This document shows positions 1 through 12,386 of a DNA stretch of 64,000 bases, piece after piece; the first letter of the stretch is position 1, and each line of letters starts with the position of its first letter. A model generated the notes under the pieces. That model was not told the origin of the DNA and made no database searches. It saw nothing but the letters and a program-made list of their open reading frames with translations. The stretch is from assembly GCA_000727475.1 (NCBI GenBank), contig KL647316.1:63623-127622 (forward strand), in the 5' to 3' direction. The DNA is from Sarcocystis neurona. Taxonomy: Eukaryota; Apicomplexa; Conoidasida; Eucoccidiorida; Sarcocystidae. A program made the translations under genes and the position numbers.

Positions 1-3000
1 GGTTTCGTTTTGTTGTTCCACACGGAGTCGGGAGCACGAAGTTACGTTTTCTGCAGAGACGCGTTAAAGATGCACAAGATTCCGCCGCTACAAACGTGCG
101 TGCACACAGGGCTACCCGCAATCCTGAAGCACAAAAACCTACTTGCTTTCAAACGCCCGACACTTAGCGAGTTCATCACACGGTGACAGAGTTCCTGAGT
201 ACTTTTGTCCCTGCTCGCGGCCTCTCGATGAAGCACGCTTCTGTGTACTACAACGTGTAAACATGCGCCTGCAGCACTCTACAAACGATGAGGCGTGCGC
301 TGCTCACGTACTGCCAACTGCTATGGTGCAAGGCACTCCAGTGTGTCCACCTGTACACAAGCCTGATGCTGGGCAGTCAGTTCGATGCAGTATACCGAGC
401 GTTCCCCTACGTGGAAATATCCTAGCGCCATTGCGTTCAGTGATGGCGATCCACGCGACTGCGAACTATGTCGTCTCCGGCCACTGCGACAGCAACGGAC
501 GCAGGTCAGGTGATTGCTTTACGGAAGTGCTGAGCATGGGGAAAAGGTGGGGGCATTTCACGGAGTCTACCGTAGCGACAAGAGATCCTTACAATTGGCG
601 GTTTGCGCCTACGTGATCACATACCCCATACGCCCATTACCATGTATCACTTTTATACAGATTCGTTCAGTGTCCTATGCTGTCTGCCAGGCGTTCTTTC
701 ACACTGCCTACTTGCTGAGGGAGAAACGCAGGCGTACACACACGTGTTCGAGTTTGCAAACAGCTTCCGCTGCCAGGCTATGGTGCGCGTTTACGTATGT
801 ATACTACCACCTCCAGTGAAGGAGGCACCTGTCGATGAGCACACGTGCCTGCTCAACAAAGGCTATGCTCGCAGCTCACTGCGACCCACATCACAGAGTT
901 GAGCTTGTTGATGCCGGCCCTGTTGCTTAGGCAACAGCACTTCATTGCACCCAAGCGATTCAAAGGGGGGCGGTTTTCTCCAGGGAAATATTGTCTGGCA
1001 GGAATGCAGCAAGATTGCGATTCTGTTGCGACGTCACCAATTACCTGGGTCTTTTTGCTTCAGTACCTGTACAATCTAACTTGAGAGATCTCACGTGTAG
1101 CACACGTTGTGCCCCTGCAGACGCCTATACGTATGTATATGGCACAAGAGGACACGGGTAAATCAGTCCGGTACGGTAAGGGATCCACAAGTAGATAAGC
1201 GCTCCTCCATGAGACAAGCGCTTCACCAGTTCCTCCAGAGTCTGTGTGACCTGCCTACTCTCTTAAAGTGAAATGTAATCGCGCGGGTACACAACTCCCG
1301 ACCTGCGCTCGCAGCGCTTCGGATGAAGACGACATACGCACTGCCAACGTAGTAGCAACCACTTCGGTACAACACAATCTCTCCAGTCGATCTCTTCACG
1401 TGTGTTGTACTTTAATCTTTCAAGCTCTGCGTTACGCAAAGCACGTGTGGTTCTGTTGGACTGCAAGCACAGTTGTTGCTTTCGTCAGATCCGTAGCCCT
1501 CCAGCATGCTTCTATCATTTCAATACCCGGTGTGCCCTTTCTATCAACTATTGATCAAGCGTAGGCGACGTAAGTTGCTGGAGGCTTCTATTCCTTTCGA
1601 GAAGATACACGTACTCTCCGGGATGTTCTCCAGCTTTTTCTAGCTTACAGGAGACATGCAGAAGGCCACGGTGTTGCATTACATGTGCGAAACCATCTAC
1701 GGGCCAAACGCACATGCAGAACGCTCTTCTCTGAATGCGCCCACCGAAGGCTCGGAAAATCCCTCCAGCGTCTTACGTACTTTGGATGGAACGCACTTGT
1801 ACAAACATCGAACTAGCTGATGATATAGGGTTTCGACACGTAAGCGCGCACGGCCTTCACCAACATCCCGGCATATGTCGTGCAGTGCCTCGTCAGATCG
1901 ATTACGGCTACGCCTACTGCTGATATCATGGTGCATAACCTCTGCACGCCATCTTGTAAGCTTGTCTCACACCTGAGTGACGGCGGTCTCTTAGATCCGT
2001 GGCTCCGTTTTGCGGTCTCACCTTAGTAACGCCGCACAGTCCTGTTGTAGTAAACGCTGCTCACGGAGACAGCCATCCCCACACCACAATATGCAAAATA
2101 TTGAAGCCGTCGAACCTTTGCATGTCCAGATCAAGCTGCTCCGTGTTGTATATGCCATCGGCCATCTTTACCTTATAGGAGGTTGTATCCGTGGGGAGGC
2201 ATAAACATATGGACACGCCTTGGGCATAACACGCTGACGCCATGCCACAAAGGCATCAACCATGTCAAACATCGTCCCCTAGCAGCTCACTCGCTTACGA
2301 CGCAATGCATCTCTGTGCACACGCAGGTGTCAACCTGTTCACACGGCCTCCCGTCTAACAGTTTTAGCAACCTCAACGCTAATGACAGCTCTAACACTCC
2401 TTGCGAACACACTTGTCACTGCTTATTATTATAGCAGCTTGCATTCAACGGCACGAGCCCGCAGGCTCAAGACTTTCTCAACATGACGCAACTGTTCGCA
2501 CGCTGAAAGAATGGCGATTCCGCAGCCATATAGCATTCAGATGCGCAGCACGCCAGTACACAAGCGCCTCTCTGCACCCGGAGTGCTAACCAACGAAACA
2601 AAAACAACAGTTCATGGAGAAACATACACCTCGAGACAGTGGCGATTTGTAACAATTTCCACCTTCCTCCAAATGGGCTCCACACTGACACTACACTTCC
2701 GGAGACATACCGTTATACATAGTCTAAACGTCGACGACAATGCAGCACCCGTGCGTCCACCTTTTGATAGGAAACCGCAATCGACCGAGGAGCAAGAAAC
2801 GACTCAGCCGAGCCACACCCGTCTTTACTATGATAATCTGATAGGTCCGTTGGTCTGAGGGGCCAGCTTTCATGAAGCTGTCGTGACAAGAGGCTGTCCC
2901 TGGAGCACGAGTGGCATCTGCAAATACGCAACTTTCTCTGCATTGCGAGATAAGCAGAATCAGACTGTTACTCACGAGAAAACTACCAACTGAGAAAACG

Positions 3001-3648
3001 AAGTCTTAAATTCGCAGGGCAGTCGACATCCTTAGAGACTTGACTGTATGCAGGATCTCTCAAGGTGGCACAAGCGCGTGTCGAGGACGGCGCCCGTCTG
3101 TAGACACAACCACAATTAGTACCAGCTGGCATAGTCTCAAGCTCCTTACAAGCTTGAGATTAAAGAAACGTGTGTGCACACCCAGGAGATGACGTCGTCG
3201 CACTGCTTCTCCAGAACCGACAGCACTGGTTCTCTCTGCGAGTTACGAGTGGTTCCGGAACAATCCACAGTCTGCTACGTGGCGAGGTCTGTTTCCGCTC
3301 ATATGGCTGCATTTGCGAACGCCAGTTAGCACACATCTGGCAGCCCATAGAGACCTGTCACTGTCGCGGTAGCTGCTCCACCTACCAAGCGCAACGCCGT
3401 CTACCCCACCGCAGTAATAGCACGAAAAATCATGCTTCTTCAAAGCGCGTCCAAAGTAGCGCAGAGCGCGTACACTGGCATTATCGAACAGCACACACAT
3501 GCAACAGTATCTGACATCTGCCACTATTCTCGGCACATGCGGACGTCGGCCAGATACACTTCTACACACCCACGCATGTATGTGTGCCCCGTAATCGACC
3601 TGCAGCAGTGCGGTTCTAAGATTCTACATCCATTAAATGTGTGGCCCA

Positions 3649-3699
3649 GTAAGTGCGACTCTGTACATTTCCAAGTAAATGCGACTCTGTACTTTTCCA
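3649..3699 (+). repeat. short tandem duplication, 26-bp period
   Basis: Two adjacent copies of a 26-bp unit starting GTAAGTGCGACTCTGTAC and GTAAATGCGACTCTGTAC differ at only a few positions. It sits about 10 bp upstream of one copy of the dispersed core motif (near 3708). Confidence 0.7.
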
Positions 3700-4799
3700 C
3701 AAGCTGCTTACTTGCTTAAGGTGAAACGCTTTCGTCTCAGCGAGTCGCTCTGAATCTGTGCAAAAAACTTCACGCCAGTCGAACTCGTACGCACCGTCAC
3801 AGCACTACCAGTTAATATGGCGCACGACACCGACGGGGGCATTTTCGAACATACCTGTATATTCTTCAAATGGTCATTCTGTGCTCTGAGACACATTGAT
3901 CAGCGACTATTTTCCGAAAACATTTCGTACATATGACGCCTCGTCATATTATTAGTGACTGCTGTTGCATTCTCAAATTACGGCGAGCAACTGATACAGA
4001 ATACCAGCCAAATACGGGTCACCAGTCCTGAGTGGATTTTCAAACGCCGCTGAAGGCACTAATGTAGCTGGTCACGGGTCTGGTCTGCGATTTCCCAACT
4101 AGACGAGCACACACATCCCCGCAGCCACGCAATTACACCACACTCAGGTACCTGTGTAGGCAGACTCAATCTTAATCTCTGTAACACGACGGCCATAAGC
4201 GATTACCTGCAGTGGCACCTCATCACGAGATATCGTGTAGGATGTTACAGTCGACGACAAGTCCACACATTTACGCGGAGGCCTCTCAAGACTACCACCT
4301 TCGCAGACGTCCGGCCGTCGGCCACCAGGCAATGCGGAAGCCCCATAATAGAGATGTGACAGAGACGCGCATCGTATCGAGTCTACACCTCAATCCTTCG
4401 AGTGTTTTTCTACCTTCGCAGCCCTTCGCCTGTTACGACAATCTTCTCCCCCTACGTGTTTGACTGCATAAGCCACTTGAATAGCTACAATTCGGGCTGC
4501 TCACCCGGATGCCCAAAAGCAACAGCTTCTGTACTCCACGTTACACCAATAATGGTATCTCGGTTAAACATCGTGTCAAACACATCCTGTGTACGGAAAC
4601 ACAAGGGCGCAGTTTCCTCTGCACTACACTCCGGACGCTTATGTGCACACAGTGTGACCCTCCCGACATTTAAACGGATGTGTACAGGCATTCATCTGGT
4701 AGCATGCAACACAGGAACCTCAGCACGTAGGCAGCCCCATGGCCTGCCCCGGCTTTCCCGTCCAACACTGACTGCTACATTTTTCTCTCCACGCCGTCT

Positions 4800-5400
4800 A
4801 GTTGCCTACTTTCTGACGTTGGAAATCAACGCTTCTGCTACTGTCCCAGCAGGCTCTGTGATCAGTGAGGCCAGCACTTTGGTGATGAATACGCGTCACG
4901 AGTGTAGATAGAGGGACAGAGGCTGATCTGCTTTGCTCACCCTCCTTCCTCTCCGCGACCTCTCCTCTCTTGACTGCTCTGCGAAGGCACCGTCAAGCGT
5001 GTTACCCAGAACGCGTCTACGCCTATAAGCAACAACCGGATGCCCCCGCGACCGTCAGCCGCATCAATCAACCAGGTGGCCCCGTAGAAGTTCAACATGC
5101 GTCATCACTTCTCGTACTACCGTTGAATGGGAACACTTGTGCGTGCACACTATGAATCACGCCCCCAGCGCTCGAGTACTGATGCCGTCAACGGAACAGG
5201 GCACCACACACCCGTGGTGCACAGAGTGTAAGCACCTTCTGCAGTTGCACAGAGTAATCCGTCGCATACTGTTGTGGTCGAAGAATACTGACACTGATTC
5301 GTGAGTGGTGGAGACGACGGACTACTCACGAGTCCTTGAGCTCCTAGACCTACAGTGCGATACTGAGCCAAGCATACATAAAAGTCATATTACGGAATGC
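4800..5400 (+). repeat. diverged repeat copy A (pairs with 8455-9110)
   Basis: This stretch aligns colinearly with 8455-9110 after allowing gaps. Shared landmarks in the same order are a CTGACG block, GTAGAnnTAGAG, CTGCTTTGCT, GGATGCCCCC, CAnGTGGCCC, ACAGAGTGTA and CGCATACTGT. Identity looks like roughly 60-70 percent by eye. The copy contains the 133-bp segment at 4895-5027 in its ancestral context. No protein family is recognisable in either copy, so the element type is unknown. Confidence 0.6.
4895..5027 (+). repeat. 133-bp recent duplication, source copy
   Basis: The segment beginning GTCACGAGTGTAGATAGAGG and ending ACGCCTATA is repeated at 5511-5643 with only two mismatches and no indels. 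The flanks of this copy continue to match the older paralogous repeat at about 8520-8720, whereas the flanks of the other copy do not. This copy is therefore inferred to be the source. Confidence 0.85.
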
Positions 5401-5510
5401 GGCGAAAACTACTTTGGCAACCGTGGACAGCCAAAGTCCCCAATCCAAGAATGCGCACGTGTGACGGCCTTCTTCAGCCGCACTTTGTCTCCAGCATTGA
5501 CAGGCTTCCA

Positions 5511-5643
5511 GTCACGAGTGTAGATAGAGGGACAGAGGCTGATCTGCTTTGCTCACCCTCATTCCTCTCCGCGACCTCTCCTCTCTTGACTGCTCTGCGA
5601 AGGCACCGTCAAGCGTGTTACCCAGAACGCGTCTTCGCCTATA
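5511..5643 (+). repeat. 133-bp recent duplication, inserted copy
   Basis: Nearly identical (131 of 133 bases by my count) to 4895-5027, 616 bp downstream in the same orientation. Similarity stops sharply at both ends and the flanks match neither the source flanks nor each other. I see no clear target-site duplication. Confidence 0.85.
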
Positions 5644-6369
5644 TGAGCGCACATATAAAACATCGTGCTCACCTAGCATAAGTCTCCGGTATCCACGAGG
5701 TAAAGCAAAAACGATTATGCAGCGCGACGCCATTCAAGATGTATCCTACAGCTACTCCAGTAAGCCACGTAGGCAACTGTCCCTGAGCGTCTCATCGTTA
5801 ACGCAAAGTCCAAAGTTGTGCGGCAACAGGCTGCTGCACAGCACCAAAAGCGTTCGCATTACAAGTCAGGAATTCTCTGTGCATTGCAGTTTCGCCCTGC
5901 CTTCACGCTCGTAACACACTCGCCCAACCCCGCAGACCCGAAGGGCACAGCGTCCGGTATCCAAGAAACGGTTTTAGACACCTTTGTCTTCAAAGCGACA
6001 TTCAACGTCCAGCTCGGCAGGCTGACCGTCGCTTATAGTACGAGTGCTGTCCGTTGCCGCAGTGGCATTGCCCAGGGTGCCTTCGCCAGCAACGGAAAAA
6101 TGCACCTCTGCAGTTTTTCACACAGTCCATCAAAACCCAGGACGACTTTCAGAACGCGTTTCACTCTGTGTACAGCTGTACAAACGTAGACGCCGCAGCT
6201 TGCAACCAGTAAAAGACGGAGGATAAACATCAGTAGAGTGTAGAACTAATGAGCGGATGCATTGACCATGTCGCCTTTTTGCTCACGTCCTGGGTCATAA
6301 GCGTGTTGAGGCGTGTCCGTACACGCACGACTTCTCAAATTCCATACGACTGTCAGATTACACGCGCTG

Positions 6370-7355
6370 TCCGCCTTCCTCATCTACACTTACGTGGCGA
6401 GACGCCGTGTGTCACTCAGCGCTTCCGTGTTCCTGTTCTCAGGCAACCCGACGATCTCGCAGGTCCCCCCTGCGCTCACAAGTACTCCCTCCTCTAGCGG
6501 TTGTTGGCTCTCGGCGCGTCTGTCTCCACACCGTCACAACAAAGATTGGACATGTGTGCATCGAAGCACCATCTTGAAGTCAGCATTCACAGGTCCGTAC
6601 AGTCTCCTATGCCAGTGGTGACACTTAAGGTACAACTACACAATCCGCCCTTCATTTGGTACGTGGCACACATATGCCAAGGACATCTCAGAACACACGC
6701 TGTGAGCACAGAACATTGTTACGCACCTGTAAAGCTCAGCGTGCACCACCTGCACTTACTAAGAACTGGCCGGTCTAACCCTCATTCCAAGTGCCTACTT
6801 CCTATCATTCAACGGACAAATTTGTCCACGCACGTGTCAACCTGCCCCCACACAGCCTTGCGCACTCGAGGGTGCACGTTCGCACAGCCGTTGACAGTGG
6901 AGGCTGCAAGCTCACAAAGCCTCTGGCAGTCGAGGATGCACTCTTTCCTAAAGCGCCGTGCTGTAGTGAAGGATGAGATACACTGCCGATTTCCACGCTT
7001 CACACACCGGTGCTTGTACACATATCCACCACGTTGCAATCACACACCTTTCCTTCAACAACTCTTGTCGAGCCGCGTCCTTGCGACAGGTGACCATCAT
7101 GGCTCTCCACTGTAGAAGATCCCCTGCGCGCTCAGGCATTCAAAGGCTGTCGACGATTGACTCAGAAACAAGTGGCTACACAGAGAAGAACTGTGAACAT
7201 TGTGTATCATGTCCCCGTACGCACCGTAATTGTTGACGCACTCTCTGGTAAGATGCACTCACGTGTGGAGGAGATTACAAGTCTGGACTGTAGCACACGT
7301 ATACAAATCGCATACGCCCGCAAGAATCTGCAACCCTGGTAACACGCGGCACAGG
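6370..7355 (+). repeat. 0.98-kb direct repeat, copy 1
   Basis: Matches 12387-13372 at a constant offset of 6,017 bp, with no indel over the whole length. I counted about 23 differences between 6394 and 7310 (about 97.5 percent identity). Mismatches become frequent at both edges. Both copies keep the same 204-codon open frame (6501-7115 here). Beyond the right edge the two regions remain homologous but far more diverged (7560-7885 against 13563-13830). No known protein or transposon domain is visible. Confidence 0.9.
6501..7115 (+). other. conserved open frame of unknown status in direct repeat copy 1
   Basis: A 204-codon frame kept intact in both repeat copies. It opens without an ATG; the first ATG is codon 18. 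The conceptual protein is rich in His, Ser, Cys and Pro and resembles no family I know, with no signal peptide or membrane segment. Between the copies I count 15 substitutions in this frame, 8 synonymous and 7 replacement, a silent bias that would fit weak protein constraint. The numbers are small, and other frames of the repeat are also partly open, so I do not call it a gene. Confidence 0.25.
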
Positions 7356-7559
7356 TCGTCAGTATACCATTGCGAAACTGATCCACCCGCCATTCCACTT
7401 AGTTTCCTACTTCCTGGAGATGCAGAGAGCATGTGGCATCCTGTGCAAGGGAGAACACGCAGTTTACAACGGGTTTTTTGCAAAGGCACAGGCTGCTGAT
7501 ATGATACCCGCACTGTCAATAGTTCCCGCGCTTACAACTCCGTGTTCCCCGCAATCCGA

Positions 7560-7885
7560 ATCCAAACGTAGACGCAGGCTCCTATGTCAGCTTGCAAGCT
7601 GTCTGTGGTTTGTGGCCGCATGTTGCTGTGTCACGCACGTGGTGGTGGAATGCTTGTGACACCTCTCGTGCACGCGCAGACTCCATATGTCTATCGCGCA
7701 AAGATACTCAGAAGGCATTAGCCCGGCAGCAAATAGCTTCAAAACCTCACGTACAGGTAGAGGGACACAGGCGCAGACGCCAGCTGCAACTGACGATACG
7801 ACGCCTGTGTTCAAGTGACGCAGCACGCCTCCGTCTAAAAAACACGTCTGAATTTTTGAGGACATGCGGTATTGCCTACGGCCTT
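7560..7885 (+). repeat. diverged flank of the direct repeat, copy 1
   Basis: Colinear with 13563-13830: shared blocks CAGCTTGCAAG, GTGGCC(G/A)CATGTTGCTG, TACTCAGAAGGCAT and AAACCTCACGTA occur in the same order and spacing with small indels. It shows that the duplicated unit is longer than the nearly identical 0.98 kb, and that only the inner part has stayed or become similar. Confidence 0.7.
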
Positions 7886-8454
7886 GGCGTCCGCATGTAG
7901 GTCTGTTCAGTGTATCTCACATCGCCAGATGCCTCCGTGTCTTCGGCGGACCGGCAACACAAATGCACGCGTATGTACGTACCTTAAAGGGATGCGTGAC
8001 AAAAGATGAAGTGTCGAGCTGGCAGACCGCGTCAAAGTCGTGCCAACTTGCACGATGCAGGGGACCACTTCCGGTAGTGTAAACACCACACCAAATGCAT
8101 CACCCCGAGAGCGGTGCTCTGTGGGGTTCGCCATTCGTCTCCCGTGTACGATAGACGTACAATAGCGGTTGACAAGCGGAAACATTCACGAACGTGGGCA
8201 CTATCCAACGTTCATTCACTTGTTCAACACATCCAGGCGTTAGTTCTTCAAAACACGTGATATACAAGGCCGTGCACAAACCACCACGATTCTCCACCAG
8301 TCACGTGGCGCGCCTGCGTGCCGACAACCTCCGCAGTGACAGTCTGCGAAAATATATAGTTACCCAGGCCGTCAAAATATTAGCGTACGGCGCGGCTGTA
8401 AATCGCGTCTCCAGCCTGTCCTCACTCTGAGTGCCCTACTCTCCTCCCCACTCC

Positions 8455-9110
8455 GTCTTGCTGCTTACCTCCTGACGTAAAGCGTGAAGGTTTTTGCTAC
8501 TGCCGCGTCGAGTATACTGATCAAAGGTATCCGCAGTTTGTTGCCGAAAACGCAGCAGGAGTGCACGTAGAGGTAGAGAGGCTTTTCTGCTTTGCTAACC
8601 TTCGTTCTTTTGCAGGAGCTGTCTTCTCGTGACTGTATCGGGAGGGCAACATTCTCCACGCGCACCCTGAGAGCGTGCCTACACCTGTAAGAAACAGCGG
8701 GATGCCCCCCAATCGTTGGCAGCACCAAACAACCCGGTGGCCCAGTATGCGTCTTCTTCAGTATGTCACCACGTATCATACTACCGCAAAGATGGAGACA
8801 ACTGCGCCTGCGCACGTGTGTGCCGAACACTACGCATTCAACCCTGCAAGCATGGCTACAGTACTAGAACTGTATCACGAATGATACAAAACATCCTTCC
8901 GTCGCCCTGAACAGAGTGTATGTAGGTTATGCACCTGTACGAAACCAACCCGCCGCATACTGTCGCGGTCCAGGAACACAAAAGCTGAACTGTCAGTCGC
9001 AAGCGGGGATAAAGACTCTGAAGCCGGTGGCTTCTTCGATGCGCAATCCTCCTTCACAAAAGCGTGTACGTTTGGCCGCCGTGGCCCAGGAAGTACACGT
9101 ACGACGTTGC
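8455..9110 (+). repeat. diverged repeat copy B (pairs with 4800-5400)
   Basis: Older paralogue of the 4800-5400 element, in the same orientation. It starts with a copy of the dispersed core (GCTGCTTACCTCCTGACG near 8460) and runs through the same ordered landmarks. It contains no intact long frame. Confidence 0.6.
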
Positions 9111-12100
9111 AAAAGGTCACAAGAAGCTACGCGCCACCAGTGTACGACAACGTGCGCCCAACGGAGTTGTTCAATCACAATTTCACTACGCTGCCCACGC
9201 ACTGGCAACTCACGACGCTGAATGCGCACCCACTTCAGACCCACTTCAAAAGTACAGATGTGTACATCCTTCAAGACCTCTACCAGTAACCACCGCGTGC
9301 CACTCAAGGCGCGCTTCTTCAGTATCCGCCCTCACCTGCCCACAGCCTCCTCCCTGTCGACCGAATGCGTGACGCGGAAGCTCCAATAAAATATACTATT
9401 AACCAGATACAACTCTCCGCTCTGCAACATCTCCGATACCCCCAAACCCTAACCACACTCGCAACAACCCCCAGGCCATACCACGGCTACCATACCTGCT
9501 CTCCAGCCGAGCACTCCAAATGCTGCTGTCTCTGTACCGTTTCTCAGCGAGACAATCGTAAGTATCCCACGTCCACAAGCTGCAGAACTGTTTTCAATCG
9601 CAACACAGAAATAAGGTACAAATTCTCCGATACTGTATGAAATGCAAGCCAAGCCCACGCAACTACTTCGCTACCGTCTCTGTATCGTCGGCTGAACGCA
9701 TGTAGATTGTGGTCGATCTCTTCAGATGTATGCAATGGTTTACACGACACCTACTACAAGCAGTGCGTGACGGGTTAAAAATTGTATAGCAGGCACAACC
9801 TTCACCTGACCATCTATTTAAACGGATTTTCCGCCTCTTACAAACTGGAACCAATGGTGCGTGTGTGTAACGACGTGTACCATATTTTTCGCACGTAGCC
9901 CTTACACGCTGTAGCTGCCATGTCCTCTAGATACGGTTCTAAGCGCATTGTATAGGCGCACACTCGGCAGCCTGCTTGACCCTAAGCCGGCTGCCGTAAG
10001 TTCTAATTTTGTTGCTCTGTGATTCACACCCCTTCACTGGGGTTTGCTTGTCGCCACTATGAGATTCGGTCATTCCTTGGCAAATTCTGCGTCGAAGAGC
10101 GACATCGCAGCATCCAGCAGCGGTCTCAGCCATTCGTTAACTGTCCGCTGCTTGGCGGCTTCTGCGCTGGCAGCACGACAGAAACTTCAAGTAGCAGTGT
10201 CAGGCAATATTTAATTATCACGAAAGGAACGAAACTGTCACCCCTGCTAATATTGTTCGACACCCAGTCCCGAGTACCAAAACCGTTTCTGTTCGAAACA
10301 TACGTCAGAAAATCATTAAGTCAGAACTCTACATAGCTGTTCAATTACCAAGACGGTTCTGCCGGGTTTTGTGGCTGCGACCTCCGGTAGTGACGCCCGT
10401 CCGGTGCACCGTAGTCTGGGGGAATTAACACTGGTATTTTCGGGCCCACCGATGGTAAAGGCAAAATTCGCCAAAGTAAAGTTGCACTCCACAAAAAAAG
10501 CAGCCGTAGCCTCCTCGCGCGTCCACACGTAGAAGGGTCGCATAGCAAAGATGTTTAGCTCTGCGTATGGACATACGTATACGTACCCGATAACAGCAGA
10601 AAAAGAAAGCGCGACGGTTGCTACAATATACAATAGTAGTTGAATTCTATAGGGCTTCACCCATTCTGCTTACACGCTTAGGGTACAGTGCGTATACACG
10701 TGCACGTGTGTTGCACCCTGGGCACAAAACCTTTGGAGAGTTCCGACTGCCAGCACAATTTAGACACTACTGGACCTGCAGTGCAATGCAGTCTTGTGCG
10801 TCTGCCTCGCAAATTTTTTCGAGCTTAGGGATTATCTCTTCTGCGCGTTTTGCTCAGATCCACCGGCCCATAGGAGACACCTGCAGTAGTAGTCGAGATA
10901 GCCGTTGGGAGTCCGAAGATTAGCAGCCCCTCAATCGCTCTGCAGTTCCAACACTACTTCGCATATAAACGGCTAGACGTGAAAACAAGCAATACCGTGT
11001 GCCCTGTGTCGCCAAGAACGTTCTACATGAATTTAAAGACGGCTGTGTGTTTTAACTTCCTGTTGACGTGAAACAGTCACACGCTGAGGACGATACATAC
11101 TCCTGCCCTAACAACTGCTCACCATGCATGCAATAGTATTGTTGCGCCATACCATCAAACAAGCAGTACTCACCAATGTTTGTGATTCACTACCCGCCAC
11201 GTGACATTCTAGAGCCGACGACACTATATGTGTGCCTATATACATGCCTGTCTACACCGTGCACGTCCTCAACCACGTTCACGCAATGGTACAGCCGTCG
11301 CTCACCGCACTCGTGTGACACGGCGCTCCGATGTTCCCTTCAGCTGCTTACGCGCTTACGATGGAGGACACGCGAGGACTCACTCACGTTTTGACATACC
11401 AAGGACACGCTGTTTGATTTCGGACGTGGCGAATATTAAAGAATCATTAGAAGCTCTAAAGCCTAACACTTTTTTCAACCGGAATACGCCCATGTGCTGC
11501 TGTGAGGGCCACAGTTGGATGACGTCCACAAAGGCGCACACTGCCATTACTGCAGTCGTCAAAGGTCACCTGAGTACTGTCTAGCTGCCAGCTTTACAGG
11601 GCTTTGCGCTGTCGCTGTATCAGGAAGTTCAGGTATCGCAACCGTAGAAAGATCCAATAATCCATCCGCAGTATGATACCTTGATGCACAGCAGACTATG
11701 CACCTTCGGGCACACAAACGTTAACAGCAGAAAACAATGCTCGCGTTCGCGAGAAAACGCTGCCACCGGCGTACTGTCCAGCGGATCACTCATCACGTAT
11801 TTTATCCATACCCGCTTAGGTTGAATCATTTGTTTGTGTATCCTCCAGCCCACATCGGCCCTATGAATCCGAATCCACCTGCCCAATGTTAAATGTGCAA
11901 CGCGCTGATGTCAGCGCGTACAAACGTGTGCCTGCGGCCAAGAGGGAACCAGCTCGCAAGCTCATATTTTTGTAGAGGAAGCTGTGGCACAACCCATTGG
12001 GTACCAGCTACCTGGTTTGTAGCTGTACTCTAAAGTGTCATATCCACATCAGCGTGCAGTACTGTAACAAAAATTGCTGATCAAGGAGGCTGCCCCCGCG

Positions 12101-12188
12101 GCCCTGCACAGACGTCTTGGTGCAGCCACCCTTGCGCAGTTACGCAGCTAGCCTCCTCGCTCACCTTGCGATGAACCCCTTTGCAGCA

Positions 12189-12207
12189 ACGTACGTACTA
12201 CGTACGT
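12189..12207. repeat. perfect 19-nt palindrome
   Basis: ACGTACGTA, a single C, then TACGTACGT: nine-base perfect arms around one base. It lies about 200 bp left of direct repeat copy 2. It may be chance in an ACGT-rich region; no function is assigned. Confidence 0.8.
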
Positions 12208-12386
12208 GCCGCCCATCCGAGTACAACGTTGTAGGAATGAAACCTTTCTTAAGCATACTCTTAAGCAGTTCACCGGTACCGCAGCACATCCTCAGGTACT
12301 CACTCGCTTACAAACCACCCCGGGGAGCAAGGCCCATACACAGCAACCTACCCGCAGACCCTGCTGCCACCTGACCTGAAACGCCC

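Noticed and set aside
9438..9455. CCAAACCCTAACC, resembling the coccidian telomere repeat.
   Set aside because: A single imperfect occurrence, not an array.
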